A program made the translations under genes and the position numbers. Of a stretch of 64,000 bases of DNA, positions 12,337 to 24,038 are shown piece after piece. Numbering within the stretch: the stretch's first letter is position 1; each line of letters starts with the position of its first letter. The notes below the pieces were generated by a model, which did no database searches, was not told the origin of the DNA, and saw nothing but the letters and a program-made list of their open reading frames with translations. This stretch comes from Hypoxylon rubiginosum (taxonomy: Eukaryota; Ascomycota; Sordariomycetes; Xylariales; Hypoxylaceae): assembly GCA_902806565.1 (NCBI GenBank), contig CADCXA010000031.1, positions 744,001-808,000 on the forward strand, given 5' to 3'.

Positions 12337-13759
12337 TATTTATATATTAGTATTTTTAATAACTTTTTTTCAGCCACTTTAGCCATGATGTTAACGTATC
12401 TACTAAATATAGTGGGACTATAAATTTCAAATGCTTTATATATATCACTCCACGCTTAACTAACAACACCTAATCCATGTTTCGCAGTTCTGTCCGAGAG
12501 CATCTTAATGGAAAAGCGCAAGGAAAAATACGACTCGGACGCGGAGCATCAGTCGTCTAAGCAGGTAAAGTAAAGGCATAATGAAAAGCGACTGCCTACG
12601 ACAAGTGATAATGGTTTTTGTTACGTTTAAAAGTTCGAATCCGCGAAAAGGAAAAGGGGCATGGAACGGATATTATTGAACATTTGAAGGTAAAAGCGTT
12701 GCTAGTGCCTGCCTACCTGGATAGATATAGTATTTTATTAACGTGTGTTGCTCCTAGGATGATGGTAAGGAGTAAAGGGGGTTGATATTTGCAGTTTAGT
12801 AAATACTGCCGATTAATAGCTTAGAGGAAATGGACCGAGGAAGATAATTGTCCCGACTGTAAATAGAATCAGTGTTCTATCCTATTCCATAACCTCCTCA
12901 ATAGCTTACTCTTGAGCGGAGAACGCCTCAGAAACATCAGCCTGTTTTTTCTTTAAGGTCCAACAGTGCTATTTCATTCGTACACAGGTGAACCGAAACT
13001 TGCCATTTTTTAGGTAGTCATATCCCCGATTGTCTTCATTACTGATTCAATATTTGTCATGGTTGTGCTTACAACACCTAGGCAAGATCGGTCTAGCTTC
13101 TAATTACTGAATGCAACGCTATCGCGACTAACTGCATGTTTCACATCCTATCAATCTTACCAACAACAATTGCGATTCGATATGCCCGGGGTTTACGGTG
13201 GGGGGGGGGGGGGGTTTCTTGTGTAGGGTACTTATCTTAACGTGGTTTATGCAGCGTGGTCTAATACCTACTTGGTAACCTGGCCTAACACCTAATAACT
13301 TGGCTTGAATAAGCAACCCAGCTTAGGTAACCTAGCTTGAAGGTAGGCGCGTAGGAGACGGAGAGCGGATTTTTTACAACAGAGGCGAGCGCAGCAAGCC
13401 GAGGAGTAAAAGATTTGGCTTCTGACAACTCGCGAGAGCCTACGAAAAGGGCACCGAGGGCGGGTGAGGGTGAGGGTGAGGGTGACTGAGCTTAGATACG
13501 TAAGCCCCGGGCTACTGTGCCGCCCAGGGGGTGGCCTGGCAATGATGATAAGCCCGCAGATCTAGGAAGGCCTCGTGCATAAAATACTGGGAACTCTCTC
13601 TCTCTGTCTCTCGGAGTTTAGAGCAGTTTAAACAAGACTTTAACCCAACTCTAGCATCTGTATTAAGCGAGCCCCTGAATTGTTCTCTCTTTCCCTCTCA
13701 ACCGCCGCCGTAAACTCCTTAGGTCCATTTTCCCTAGTTTACAGCTCCCTCAGCACATT
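12337..13759. other. Left part of the island between transposons
   Basis: Normal base composition returns after about 12370. No supported gene; a short frame from 12508 (19 codons up to a possible GT donor) cannot be extended in phase. A run of 15 G spans 13200-13214. 13463-13485 holds GGGTGA-type short tandem repeats. 13590-13610 and 13680-13700 are CT-rich tracts, and the last few hundred bases probably serve as promoter and leader for the methyltransferase. Confidence 0.5.
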
Positions 13760-14506
13760 ATGACGAACGGCAACCAGTTTGATTCATTAGCTGACCTGTA
13801 CGTAGACTGGTCCGAGCTACCCTTCCGGCAACATCTGGAATTCCCGTCCGTACTCGGTCTTGTTGGTCCGGTCGACGGGCTGAGAGTCCTCGACCTGGGC
13901 TGCGGCAGCGGCGTGTATTCACGCAAGCTCGCCAAGGCCGGCGCGACAACGGTCGTCGGGCTCGACGAGTCGGCCGGAATGCTCGAGTACGCGCTGCGGC
14001 GGGAAGCTGAAGAAAAACTCGGCATCACTTACATCTCCGGCGCACTTCCCGCCGAGCTCCGCGAGTCGTTCGACCTCGTGCTGGCCGTCTACGTCTTGCC
14101 CTACGCCCGCGACTATAGCCAACTGCTGACGCTCTGCCAAGCTGCCGCCGAAGCCCTGCGACCTGGTCAGCGGCTGCTGACCTTGCCCATACACCCAGCC
14201 GTGCACACCGACCCCGAATACTACAGCCGGTACGGAATGCAGATCATCACATCCACCCCCCTCGCCGACGCCGTTCCGGTCGGTCTCAACTTGCGCTTCG
14301 GCCGCTACGACGCGCATGTGATCCCCTACTACTGGACCGCAGCGACTCTAGAGAGAGCTTTGACCGAGGCAGGATTCACCAGCATCACTTGGCATCTCCA
14401 CCGCACCGCCGACAGCGGTGATGTCGACGCCGAGTTCGTCCAGCCCTACCTGGACAAGCCACATGCCGCGATTATTGAAGCGATCAAGGCACCGCGCCAA
14501 GCATAA
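13760..14506 (+). CDS. Class I SAM-dependent methyltransferase
   Basis: Intronless 248-residue frame with a complete Rossmann methyltransferase fold. Motif I VLDLGCGSG is at residues 43-51, the acidic end of beta-2 in VVGLDES at 65-71, a beta-4 segment SFDLVLAVYVLPYA near 108-121, and a post-I segment ending LRPGQRLLTLPIH. Such proteins move a methyl group from S-adenosylmethionine to a small molecule; the substrate cannot be read from the sequence. No signal peptide is seen. The base composition is very unlike the surroundings: 13861-13920 has 40 G/C of 60. Single exon, high GC and a setting between two RIP-mutated transposon blocks suggest it may have come from a bacterium, although methyltransferases of this type also occur in fungal metabolite clusters. 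The frame carries no RIP-type stops and looks intact. Confidence 0.85.
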   Translation: MTNGNQFDSLADLYVDWSELPFRQHLEFPSVLGLVGPVDGLRVLDLGCGSGVYSRKLAKAGATTVVGLDESAGMLEYALRREAEEKLGITYISGALPAELRESFDLVLAVYVLPYARDYSQLLTLCQAAAEALRPGQRLLTLPIHPAVHTDPEYYSRYGMQIITSTPLADAVPVGLNLRFGRYDAHVIPYYWTAATLERALTEAGFTSITWHLHRTADSGDVDAEFVQPYLDKPHAAIIEAIKAPRQA

Positions 14507-15932
14507 CCCGCTAGCGAACGCGGCTGCGCCTAACATCCAGCCTGTTCTGCGATGGTGACCAAAACAGCGGACAATACTGTTAGAGAAACAGGCAAGGGTG
14601 TCTTCTCCAGTAGGGTTAGCGTTGGATCACAGATGGATGGGTGTTCCATTTCGCCATTCCGATGCTGGCGGTCGACTTGGCCAGACACATTACGTCCAAT
14701 CTTTCGGCCGGCTTGAGAGTACTAGTAGAAGCGGGCTAGGGAAGCTTAGTGTAGCGATAGGAGTGGGAGACGCGTGGATAGCATGGACTTAGGCGAGCTT
14801 AGGGGTAGAAATGCCTAGGTCGAGTCCAAGTTCTGCCTGCGGATGGCCTAGGGAAGTTTCCGGCGTGAGCATGAGGTGGTTCATGCCATGGAAGGGGTTT
14901 CAATATGTAGATGTGTTGTTAGATCAAAGATGATAAGACCGATAATAAGAAGACTACTGGCACGAAGTACCTAAGCGGAAGTTGTTGAATAGGGGCTTTT
15001 TCAGCTGTTGACCAGCTGCTGTCAGCTGGAGCTACCTCCAGCTATAAATCTGTGATAGGGGCTGTCAACACTCGAAAAAATTGATGACATAAGATTCTAT
15101 ATGCCCTATAACTGCCTCTATAACTGCCTATAATACAGGGACCTAAGTGCTGAAGGTCATAGATAGCCTTAACAACGACTCAACAACGGCTTCGCGGATA
15201 CCCGAATACGTACTAAAATCGATACATAATAATTGCAATTCAATTGTAATTCAATTCCAATTGAATTACTTAGGTACCTAGGAATGAACTAGATACGTGG
15301 TAAAAGGTTAGGTATTTTCCAGGGGTCATATCCTGGCCAGGTGTTAAAAATAAATACAGGGAGCTTAGTGCCGAGATCCGCTATAACTATAGTGAGTTAC
15401 AGCGCATGCCTCCTATAACTCAAGATTATGTCATCCATTTTTAGAGTTTTGACCGGTTTGGCGGTTTTGGGTTCGCAATTTTTCTTGCCGGGTGTCTTCC
15501 AGGTGACGAGGTCATTTTCAGCTGACAAGGGCTAACTTCCCTACGGAAACTTTTGGTAGCGAGGACTGTACCCCTTTAAGGAACCAATTATTTTAGTGAT
15601 GGTTGCTTCGATGTGACATTCATGGTCATATAACTCTCCTGTTGGGATGTTGATAGGCGGATATAGCCAGGCAGAAACTGGTGCCCGAAAGCACGCCGGC
15701 TGACCGTTTAGCACAGCCTACCTAAAGTGACGGGTGACAACGCCGTGGCTTAGAAGGAGACCGCAGAAAATCGAATGGCTAGAATCGAAATATTTCCTGA
15801 CATGCATCGCTAGTGTCTATCAGAAAAACGACTTCGCGAAATTCGGCTACTTTTGAACTTTTCTCTATTCCCGTAAACATAATCTTCATAGTAGAAGACA
15901 TATATTTTGCCTGCAGCATAGCAACATTCATC
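14507..15932. other. Right part of the island between transposons
   Basis: No supported gene. An imperfect inverted repeat spans 15064-15453 (listed separately). AGCTG/CAGCT words cluster at 15001-15045, and AATTCAATT/AATTGAATT words are repeated at 15230-15267. The last few hundred bases probably include the promoter of the NLR gene. Confidence 0.45.
15064..15453. repeat. Imperfect inverted repeat pair, possible short non-autonomous element
   Basis: 15064-15096 and the reverse complement of 15421-15453 share GTCAAxACTC, then an A-rich run, then GATGACATAA. The arms are about 33 bases and 325 bases apart, with no coding frame between. The motif CTATAACT occurs near both inner edges. This resembles a MITE, but no clear target duplication is seen, so an element is not proven. 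Confidence 0.35.
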
Positions 15933-16310
15933 ATGGATGAAGTAAATCGAATCGGTCTCACTCAGCTCCCCAACGCCAGCGATAGCCACAATACAACACA
16001 CCAAGTCAAGTATGACGAGCAGCTTTATTTCTCTCACTGAAAGCTTCTCGCTAACATTGGGAAGCATTGTTTTCGTTCACGGTTTAAGGGGACATGCAGA
16101 AAAAACGTGGACAGGTGGCCACAAAGCGGGTGGTGACCGTTAACATAAGTTGTCTTTGCGGAAGCTTGCAAGACTCTTTGGATCGAAGAAAGCAAATTCA
16201 AACTCAGTTTATGATAGCCAAGAGCTTCTCGAAGCACAACATCGGATATTCTGGCCATGTGAATTCCTTGTCTAAGATCTACCTAGCGCGAGGATATGGA
16301 CGTACGGCTA
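15933..16310 (+). pseudogene. NLR gene, 5' part: start of N-terminal alpha/beta hydrolase domain
   Basis: Exon 1, 15933-16009, begins MDEVNRIGLTQL. Intron 16010-16064 (55 bases, GTATGA..CTAAC..AG) joins it in phase 2 to VNIVFVHGLRGHAEKTWTG, the oxyanion-strand start of the serine-hydrolase (PGAP1/DUF676-like) domain found at the front of many fungal NLRs. The frame runs on to FWPCEFLV..DLPSARIWTYG and ends at GGC TA (16306-16310), where a transposon is inserted. Two in-frame TAA codons (16141-16143 and 16273-16275) break it; the second sits where Gln (CAA) would fit, and CAA to TAA is the CpA-to-TpA change favoured by RIP. The gene continues at 24041. If the insertion and one TA copy are disregarded, the frame passes through it without a break. 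Confidence 0.85.
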
Positions 16311-16379
16311 CCATCTGTCCCTGACTAGCGAGAACGACCCACCGGCGAACCCGTAAAATTAATCAAAACCCACTTATTT
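16311..16379 (+). repeat. Left terminal inverted repeat of the DNA transposon
   Basis: Pairs with the reverse complement of 23970-24038. The outer 40 bases include ACTAGCGAGAACGACCCACC here against ACTAGTGAGAATAACCCACC at the other end. This GC-bearing edge is the least mutated part of the element. Confidence 0.88.
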
Positions 16380-17047
16380 TACTTATATATATCTTAATTA
16401 ACTTTGTTTTATATAATGTAAAATTAAAAATTTAAAGTAAATATTAATTAATTTATTTAAATATAAAGTTTAAAATTAATTAATTATATAAATATTAAAA
16501 ATTAAAATATAATTTTTAATATAAAATATTAATTTTTAGTTTTTTATAAAAACATTATTTTTTAAATATAAACTTAAATAACTTTATTAAAATTTAATAT
16601 AATATCTTATAATAAAAAAATAATAATTAAAATTATTTTAAATATTATTTAAAATAATATTTTTATTTATATAATATTTTTTAAATATATAATTTTTTAA
16701 TTTATTATATATTATTAATTTTATAAATAATTATTTATAAAAACTTTTTAAAACGTTTAAATATTAATTTATAAATAAAAAAATTTTTTTTATTAAATAA
16801 ATTATTTATTAAAATTTAATAAAATATATTTTTAATTATAATATTATATATTTAATTATAAAAAACCTAATAAATTTAAAAAAGCTTTTAAATAAAAATT
16901 AATTTAAAGTTTTTATTTATTAAAATTTATTTATATATATAAAAATAAGTTATAAAATTAAAATTATTAAATTTAATAATTTTAATTTTAAAACTATAAA
17001 ATAATATTTTAATATTAAATAAAATAAATATAAATAAATAAAATTTA

Positions 17048-17225
17048 TATAAAAAATTAAAAAATATATAAAACTTATAAAATTATAAAATAAAAATTTA
17101 TAATTAGTTATAATATTTAATAAATAAACTTAATATTTATATAAAATATATATAATATTATATAAATAAGTTTTAAAAGTTTAAACTATATATAAAATTA
17201 ATATATTTTTATATAAAACCTTATA
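17048..17225. repeat. Left LTR of the nested element
   Basis: Aligns gap-free to 22386-22563 with 15 differences by my count, 14 transitions and one A/T transversion. Confidence 0.88.
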
Positions 17226-17329
17226 ATTTTCTTTTTTATTAAAAAAAAACTAATATTTTTATTAATAACTTATTAATATTTTATATTAAAATTAAAATTT
17301 CTTAATTTATTATAATATTTTTTATTTAT

Positions 17330-17432
17330 TATAAATTATTAATTTATTATAAATTAATAATTTAATATAAATTATTAATTTATTATAAATTTATTAATAA
17401 TTTAATATAAATTATTAATTTATTATAAATTT
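17330..17432. repeat. 40-base AT tandem repeat inside the nested element
   Basis: A unit beginning AATAATTTAATATAAATT starts at 17356 and again at 17396, with a partial copy from 17330. Each unit is itself close to palindromic (AATAATTTA..TAAATTATT), so it could fold. It lies about 100 bases inside the left LTR. Confidence 0.6.
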
Positions 17433-20400
17433 AATTTTAATGTTTAAAACTTTTTTTTTATTTTATAAATTATTAAAAAAGATTTTTATTTAAAAATAAT
17501 TTTTAATTTTAATAAACTTTTTTAATAAATATTTTTAGTTAAATATTTTTATTATATAATTTTTTATTTTATTATAAGTTACTAAATATTAATATTTAAT
17601 ATTAAAAAAAATTTTTAATTATTAATTTTATTTTATTAATTTTATTTAATAATATAAAAATTAAAATAATAAATAATAAATTATTTATATTATTAATATT
17701 AATTATATTAAAATATTAAAATTTTAAATTAAATTTTATTTTTAAATTATTAATTATATTAATTAATATATTTATTTAAATAATTAAATTATTTAATTAT
17801 AATTATAATATTATTAATATTTTAAAAAAAATTTATTATTATATTTATTAAAAGCTTAAATTTAAAGTTTTATAAATTAATTTTTAATTTTAATTATTTA
17901 ATTTTTTTAAAATTAGATTTTAACTAGTTAATATTTTTTTATAATTTTCTTATTTTTAAAATATTAAAAATTAATTTATAACTAATACTTTTAATTAATA
18001 TTATTAAATCCTTTTTTTTTTTAGCTTTAACTATTACGTTTATAGTTAAAAAATCTTTTATTAATTTTATAAATTTATTTTTTATATTTAATTTAAAAAA
18101 TTTAATAAAATTTAAATTATTATTTATTATATTTTTATTATTTTTATTTTTTAAATTATTAAATTAAAAATTTATAATAATTATTTATTATTAGTTAAAT
18201 TTTTTTTAAATGTTTAATATAAAAATTAATATTTTTTTATTTTAAAATTATTATTTAAAAAAATAACTACTAATTTTTTTTTTATAATAACCTTTTTATT
18301 ATAATTAAATTATAATTTAAAAAATATTTATAATATTTTTAATTTAACTTTTATTTTATTTTTTAAAGCTTTAAATAATTCTTAAAATCTTAAAATAATT
18401 ATATTAATATTTAAATTAATATAAAATTTATTATTTTTATTTATTAAATTATATAGATATTTAATAAAATATATTTTTTAAAACTTAAAAATTATTCTTT
18501 TATTATTAAATTAAAATAATTATATTAATTTTATTTTTTTAAATTTAATTTTAATTTTATATAATATTATTTTAAGTTTTAATATTATATTATTATATAT
18601 TTTTAATACCTTAAATTTTAACTAATTTAAAAAAATAATTTCAGGTATTTTATTATTTTTTTATTTTATTATAATTCCTTTTTAAATAATTAAATTAATT
18701 TAAGTTTTTAATATTTTATATATAATTTAACTAAATAATATTAAATTTAAATTTATTTAATTTAAATATTTAATTATTTTATTAATATTAATTTATTAAT
18801 ATAAAAAATAATTTAATATAAACTATTAAAAATATTTAAACTTTATTAAATTATTAAAAACTTTATTAAAATATAATTTAAAAAAACTTTAATAATTTAT
18901 TATAACTAATTAAAATTAATTAATTATAAATATAAATATAATTATTTTTTTTTTTATAACTTTTTTTATTTTAAAATTAATCTTAAAATATATAAATATT
19001 AACTTAATTTTTTTTATAATAAATTAATATATTTTAAATTTATTATATTTTTTTAATTAAATTTAATTAATATTTATTTTAATTAAATTAAATAAATTTT
19101 TATATATTTAATATATTATATATAAATATTATTTAAGGTATATTTATAAAATATTTTTTTATTAGAATTTATTTTTTTTTTAAATAAATTATTATAATTA
19201 AAATATTTATTTAATAATATTATTAAATATTATAAATTAATAAATATAACTTATTTTATTTTTATAAATTATTTATTTTAAAATCCTTTTAATTAAGGAT
19301 TTACTAATTAAAAATATTTTAATTAAAAAATTTTTAAAAAGAAATTATTATAATGTTATTATTTTTATTAATTTTTTATATAATTAATATTAATATTTAA
19401 AACTAAAAATTATAAATAAGTATTATTATTTAATAGTTAAAAAAACTATTTATATAATATTTAATATTATAATATACGCGAATAAATTTATATAAATTTA
19501 AAGTATAAAATAATAAATTAAGTGTTATTAAAAAAAATAATAAAAAAAAGTAATAAAAAATTTTTATTATTATTTTTTAATAATAATATAAATTTTTTTT
19601 TAAATAAAACTACTATTAAAAAATAATTATATAAATAAAATATTATTTAATAAAATTAAATTATAACTAAATATATAAATATATAAAAAAAAATATATAT
19701 ATATATATAAAATAAAAGTAAATTTAAAAAAGGAAATAAAGAAAAAAAAAATTTTTTTAAAAAAAGGAAATTAATAATATAAAAAGAAAATAATAAATAT
19801 ATATAAAATAAATTTATTTTAATAAAATTATAAATACTTTTATTATAAAAAAAGTTATATATTTATTAAAAAAAATATATATTTAATAATTATATTATTT
19901 TTAAACTAATTATTTTAAATATAAAAATATTAATAAATAAAAAACTAAAAAATTTAATTATTTATTAAACATTTTTATAAAATAATAATTTTAATATTAG
20001 TTTTAAAAATTATATTAATAATTTTCTAATTTAATTTTTTTAATAAATTAAAGAATTTTATTATTAAAATAAATTAATATATTATAAAAATATATAATTA
20101 TTTTATAAAATTTTATTATTATTAGTTTAATATTAATTAAAAAATAAAAGGTAATTTAAGTTAATTTTAAAATAAAAAATTAAATATATTTAATATTTTA
20201 TATTTTATTTAAATTATTTTAAATTTATTAATATTAAAAAACGTTTTTTTATTAAATTTAATTATAATTTCTATTATATTTTATATTAATAGTTTATAAA
20301 AATATTATTAGTTATAAATAATAAAATATCCTTTTTATTTAATAAAATATTTAAATATTAATTTCTTTTTAGTTTTATTAATATAATATTAAATTAAACA

Positions 20401-22385
20401 TTTAATTTTATAAAATTATTATTTATTATTATTATTTTAAATTATAATTTTTTTTAGTTATAATATTTTATATATAAATAAATTATTATTTTTTAATATA
20501 AAATAAAAATATATTATTAAAATAACTTTATATATTTATTAATAAAAAAATAAATTAACTTTATAAATAAGTTTTTTAATATATTAAATAATTAAAAATA
20601 ATTTTACTTATTAAATAAATTATTTTTTAAATGGTTTTTTAAATAAATTATACTTTTTATATAATTAAAAATATATTAAATCTTTAATATTAAATTTTAT
20701 TAACTTATAAATTATATTATATTAAGTTTTAATATTAATAATTATAAAATTAATAATAGTTTTAGTTTTTTTTTAATATAAGTTTTATAATATATTAAAA
20801 TTAATTAAATTCTTAAAAATTTTAATTATAAAAATTATATTATAAGGTTTAAAACTATAAATAATTTTATTTAAAAATTAATTAAATATTAATAATTTTA
20901 AATTATTATAGTTATATTATAAAATTAAAATAATATTTATTTATAATATATTTAATATAATAAAATAATGGTATTAAATAATAATTTTAATATTTTAATT
21001 TTTTTTTTAATTAATTGTTTATTTAAAAATACTATGTTATTAAAATTACTAGTAAAATATTAAATTATAAAAAAATTATTTATTAAAATAATAATATAAA
21101 TTTTAAGTTATAATTTAAAATTATTTTTATAAAAATACCTTAATTATATAATTATAAAACTTATAAAACTAATAATATTTAATTTTTTATTATATATTTT
21201 ATATTATTTAATATAATAATATATTTTTTATTAAATTTATAAATAATAATTATTAATATATTAAAATAAAAATATTTATTTATAGTTTAAAAACTTTTAA
21301 TAATTTAATAATAAAATCCTAGGTTATTATATAAAATAATATTAATAAAAAGTTAATAAGTTTTAATTTTTTTAAAAATTTAAATTAATTTGTTTTATTT
21401 TTATAATATTTAAAATATTAATTAATATATTAATAAATTTTATATATAAAGTTTTAAATTAAAACTTTTTAAAAATCTTTAATTATTCGTTTAAAATTAA
21501 AATAATATTTATAATTATATATTATTTTAAATAATTTTTTTTAATAAGTAATATTTAACATTAAATAAAAGTTTATAAAATATTTATAATATAATTTTTA
21601 AAAATTCCGTTATTAATTAAAAGTTATTTTAATAATTATATTTATAATTATATTAAAATATTAATTAAATTTAACATTTAAAAATTAATTAACTAAAACT
21701 TTATATTTAGTTAAAAACATTTAAAAAAAATAATTAAATATTTAACAAATTAATTAAAAAATAATAAAAATAAAAAAAATTAATATAAAAAACGTAAAAA
21801 TTCTAATTAATATTTAAGTTTATATAATATTAATAAAAATAAAAAATAAAAACTTTAAAACTTTTATAAAAGCTTTTTTAAATTTATAATTATTAATTAT
21901 TTATTTTATATTAAATATTATTATAATTTTAATTAAATTTTTTATTACTTTTTTTAATAATTAATATAAATATATAAAAAATAATAAGGTAATTAAACTA
22001 AGGGTTTTTATATATAGAAAAATTTATTAAATATTTATATAAAAAAGTTTTTAAATTATTTTTAATTAATTTTATTTTATTAAAAATTTAATAATAAGTT
22101 AAATATTTTTTTTATTAAATAATATAAAAAAGATTAATAAATAAAAAAAATTAAAAAAAATAAGGTTAATAAATTAATATATAAAAATAAAAAAATTATT
22201 ATAATTTTTTTTTATTATATTATAAATTATAAATTAAATTAAAATAATAATTTTATATATATTTAATTTTAGTTTAAATTAATAGATTTTCCACTGGAAA
22301 AATAAATTAATTAATTAAAATTAATAAAAATTAATTAAAATATTATATTAAAAATTATAAAGTTAATAATAATAAAACTATTAAA

Positions 22386-22563
22386 TATAAAAAACCAGAA
22401 AATATATAAAACTTATAAAATTTTAAAATAAAAATTTATAATTAATTATAATATTTAATAAATAAGTTTAATATTTATATAAAATATATATAATATTATA
22501 TAAATAAACTTTAAAAACTTAAGTTATATATAAAATTAATATATTTTTATATAAAGCTTTATA
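22386..22563. repeat. Right LTR of the nested element
   Basis: Partner of 17048-17225, 178 bases. It keeps the start TATAAAAAACCAG, where the left copy has TATAAAAAATTAA. It is followed by the ATTTA duplication. Confidence 0.88.
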
Positions 22564-23969
22564 ATTTAAATTAATTTTTAATATAAATAAAAAAAATATT
22601 ATAATTAAATATAATAAAAAAACTATATTTTTTTTATATATTTAATTTAATTAATTAACTATAGTATTAAAAATTAATAAATTAATTTTAAAAAACTTAA
22701 TATCTAAGAAATTTTTTATAAAAAACCTGTAAAATTATTTCTAAATATTTTTTATTAAATATATAAATATTATAAATTAACTTTTTAAATTAAATATAAT
22801 TTTTAAAGAAAAAAATATATAAATAAATTAGTTTAAAAAGTAATTTAAAGTTATAATTAATTAATATTATATAATATTTAAAAATAATTAAATAAATAAT
22901 AAAATCGTTATTAAATAATTAAAAAATATATTTATTATTAAAATTAAACTTTTATTAAAATTCTTTTATAAAACATATTTATTAATATTTAATAACCATG
23001 AAAATTATATATTAATTAATATATTAATTTTTTTAACTTTAAATATTATTTTCTTAATTTTTTAATCTTTTTTTAATTTTTTATATATTAATAAAAATAA
23101 GTTTTAAAATAAATTTATATTTATTTACTTTTTTAAAAATATTTATTTATATTTTTTATTAGTATATATTTCGTATAAATTTTAATTATTAAATAATAAT
23201 TTTTATAATATTTTAAATTTTATTTATTATTAAATCTTAAATAAATTATTTATAATAATTAATTTTAATTTTATAAATAAACTTAATTTTTTATATTATT
23301 ATTTAAAAGTTAAAATAATTATTTTAATTATAAAAAATAATAAATCTAGTTTTAAATTAATAAAAAATTAATTAATTAATTATTTTAAAATATTATAATA
23401 TCTTAAAATTTAATTAAATAAAAAAGATATTAAAAAATTAATTTAATAAAATTTAAATATTTATAATTTTATAATATTAATTTTAATATTATATATAAAA
23501 TATTATATTTAAAATTTATTTAAAATATTAAATTTAAATGTTTATAAAACACTTAAAAATATAGTAAAATTATTTAATTATTAAATAATTAAATTAACTT
23601 TTAAAAATTAAAAAGTATTTATATTTAAAGTTTAAATTAAATATAATTAAATTAAAAAACATAAAAAAATTCTTAATTTTAATAAAAAATTTATTATTAT
23701 TATTAAAATATTTATAGTTAATAATAATATTAATAAACAAGTTAAAACGGTTTAATTATTTATTATTATTAAAAATAAAAAATAAAAGTAAAATTTTAAA
23801 AATATAAATAAAAAAAATTATATTATTATATATATACTTTTTTAAAATATATATTTTAATAAAATAATTTAAACTTTAATTAAATATACTAATTAATTAA
23901 TTATTTTTATTTTTATTTATAGTAATTATATATTTTTATAATTTTTCGTAAATTAATTAAAGCTTTTAA

Positions 23970-24038
23970 AAATAAATAGGTTTTGGTTAATTTTATAGGT
24001 TCGCCGGTGGGTTATTCTCACTAGTTAGGGATAGATGG
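23970..24038 (-). repeat. Right terminal inverted repeat of the DNA transposon
   Basis: Reverse complement matches 16311-16379. It is followed by the TA at 24039-24040, after which the NLR frame resumes. Confidence 0.88.

Larger units (their letters stand above)
17048..22563. mobile_element. Second LTR retrotransposon, nested, RIP-mutated
   Basis: 5516 bases bounded by 178-base direct repeats (17048-17225 and 22386-22563) and a perfect 5-base duplication ATTTA (17043-17047 and 22564-22568). Both LTRs start and end with TATA, consistent with TG..CA after RIP. A pyrimidine run (TTTTCTTTTTT, 17227-17237) directly inside the left LTR would be a polypurine tract if the element points to the minus strand. 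I could not find reverse-transcriptase boxes with confidence, so copia or gypsy is undecided. The LTR sequence is unlike that of the element at 6531-12336. Confidence 0.85.
16311..24038. mobile_element. TA-flanked DNA transposon (Tc1/mariner type), carrying a nested LTR element
   Basis: The ends are inverted repeats of about 69 bases (16311-16379 and 23970-24038), starting CCATCTGTCCC and CCATCTATCCC, with nearly all differences being transitions. They are bordered on both sides by TA (16309-16310 and 24039-24040), the target duplication of the Tc1/mariner superfamily. Without the nested LTR element and its 5-base duplication (17043-22563), the element is 2207 bases, the size of Fot1/pogo-like fungal transposons. 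The interior is AT-saturated and has no usable frame, so the transposase class cannot be confirmed. It sits inside the NLR gene. Confidence 0.85.

Noticed and set aside
12629..12650. tRNA (T-loop-like GTTCGAATCC)
   Set aside because: No 5-base stem around the loop and no matching acceptor or anticodon arm.
12508..12680. Two-exon small gene starting MEKRKEKYDS
   Set aside because: The next coding-like piece is out of phase with the only good donor, and neither part matches a family I know.
18781..18815. Minus-strand reverse-transcriptase YxDD box in the nested element
   Set aside because: Reads Y-I-N-K; AAA cannot come from an Asp codon by C-to-T or G-to-A change, and no LYGLR-like box lies at the right distance.
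6290..24000. AT-saturated blocks as centromere or inserted mitochondrial DNA
   Set aside because: Both blocks resolve into elements with LTRs, inverted repeats and target duplications, and the LTR differences are nearly all transitions. RIP explains the composition. A pericentromeric setting is not excluded but is not needed.
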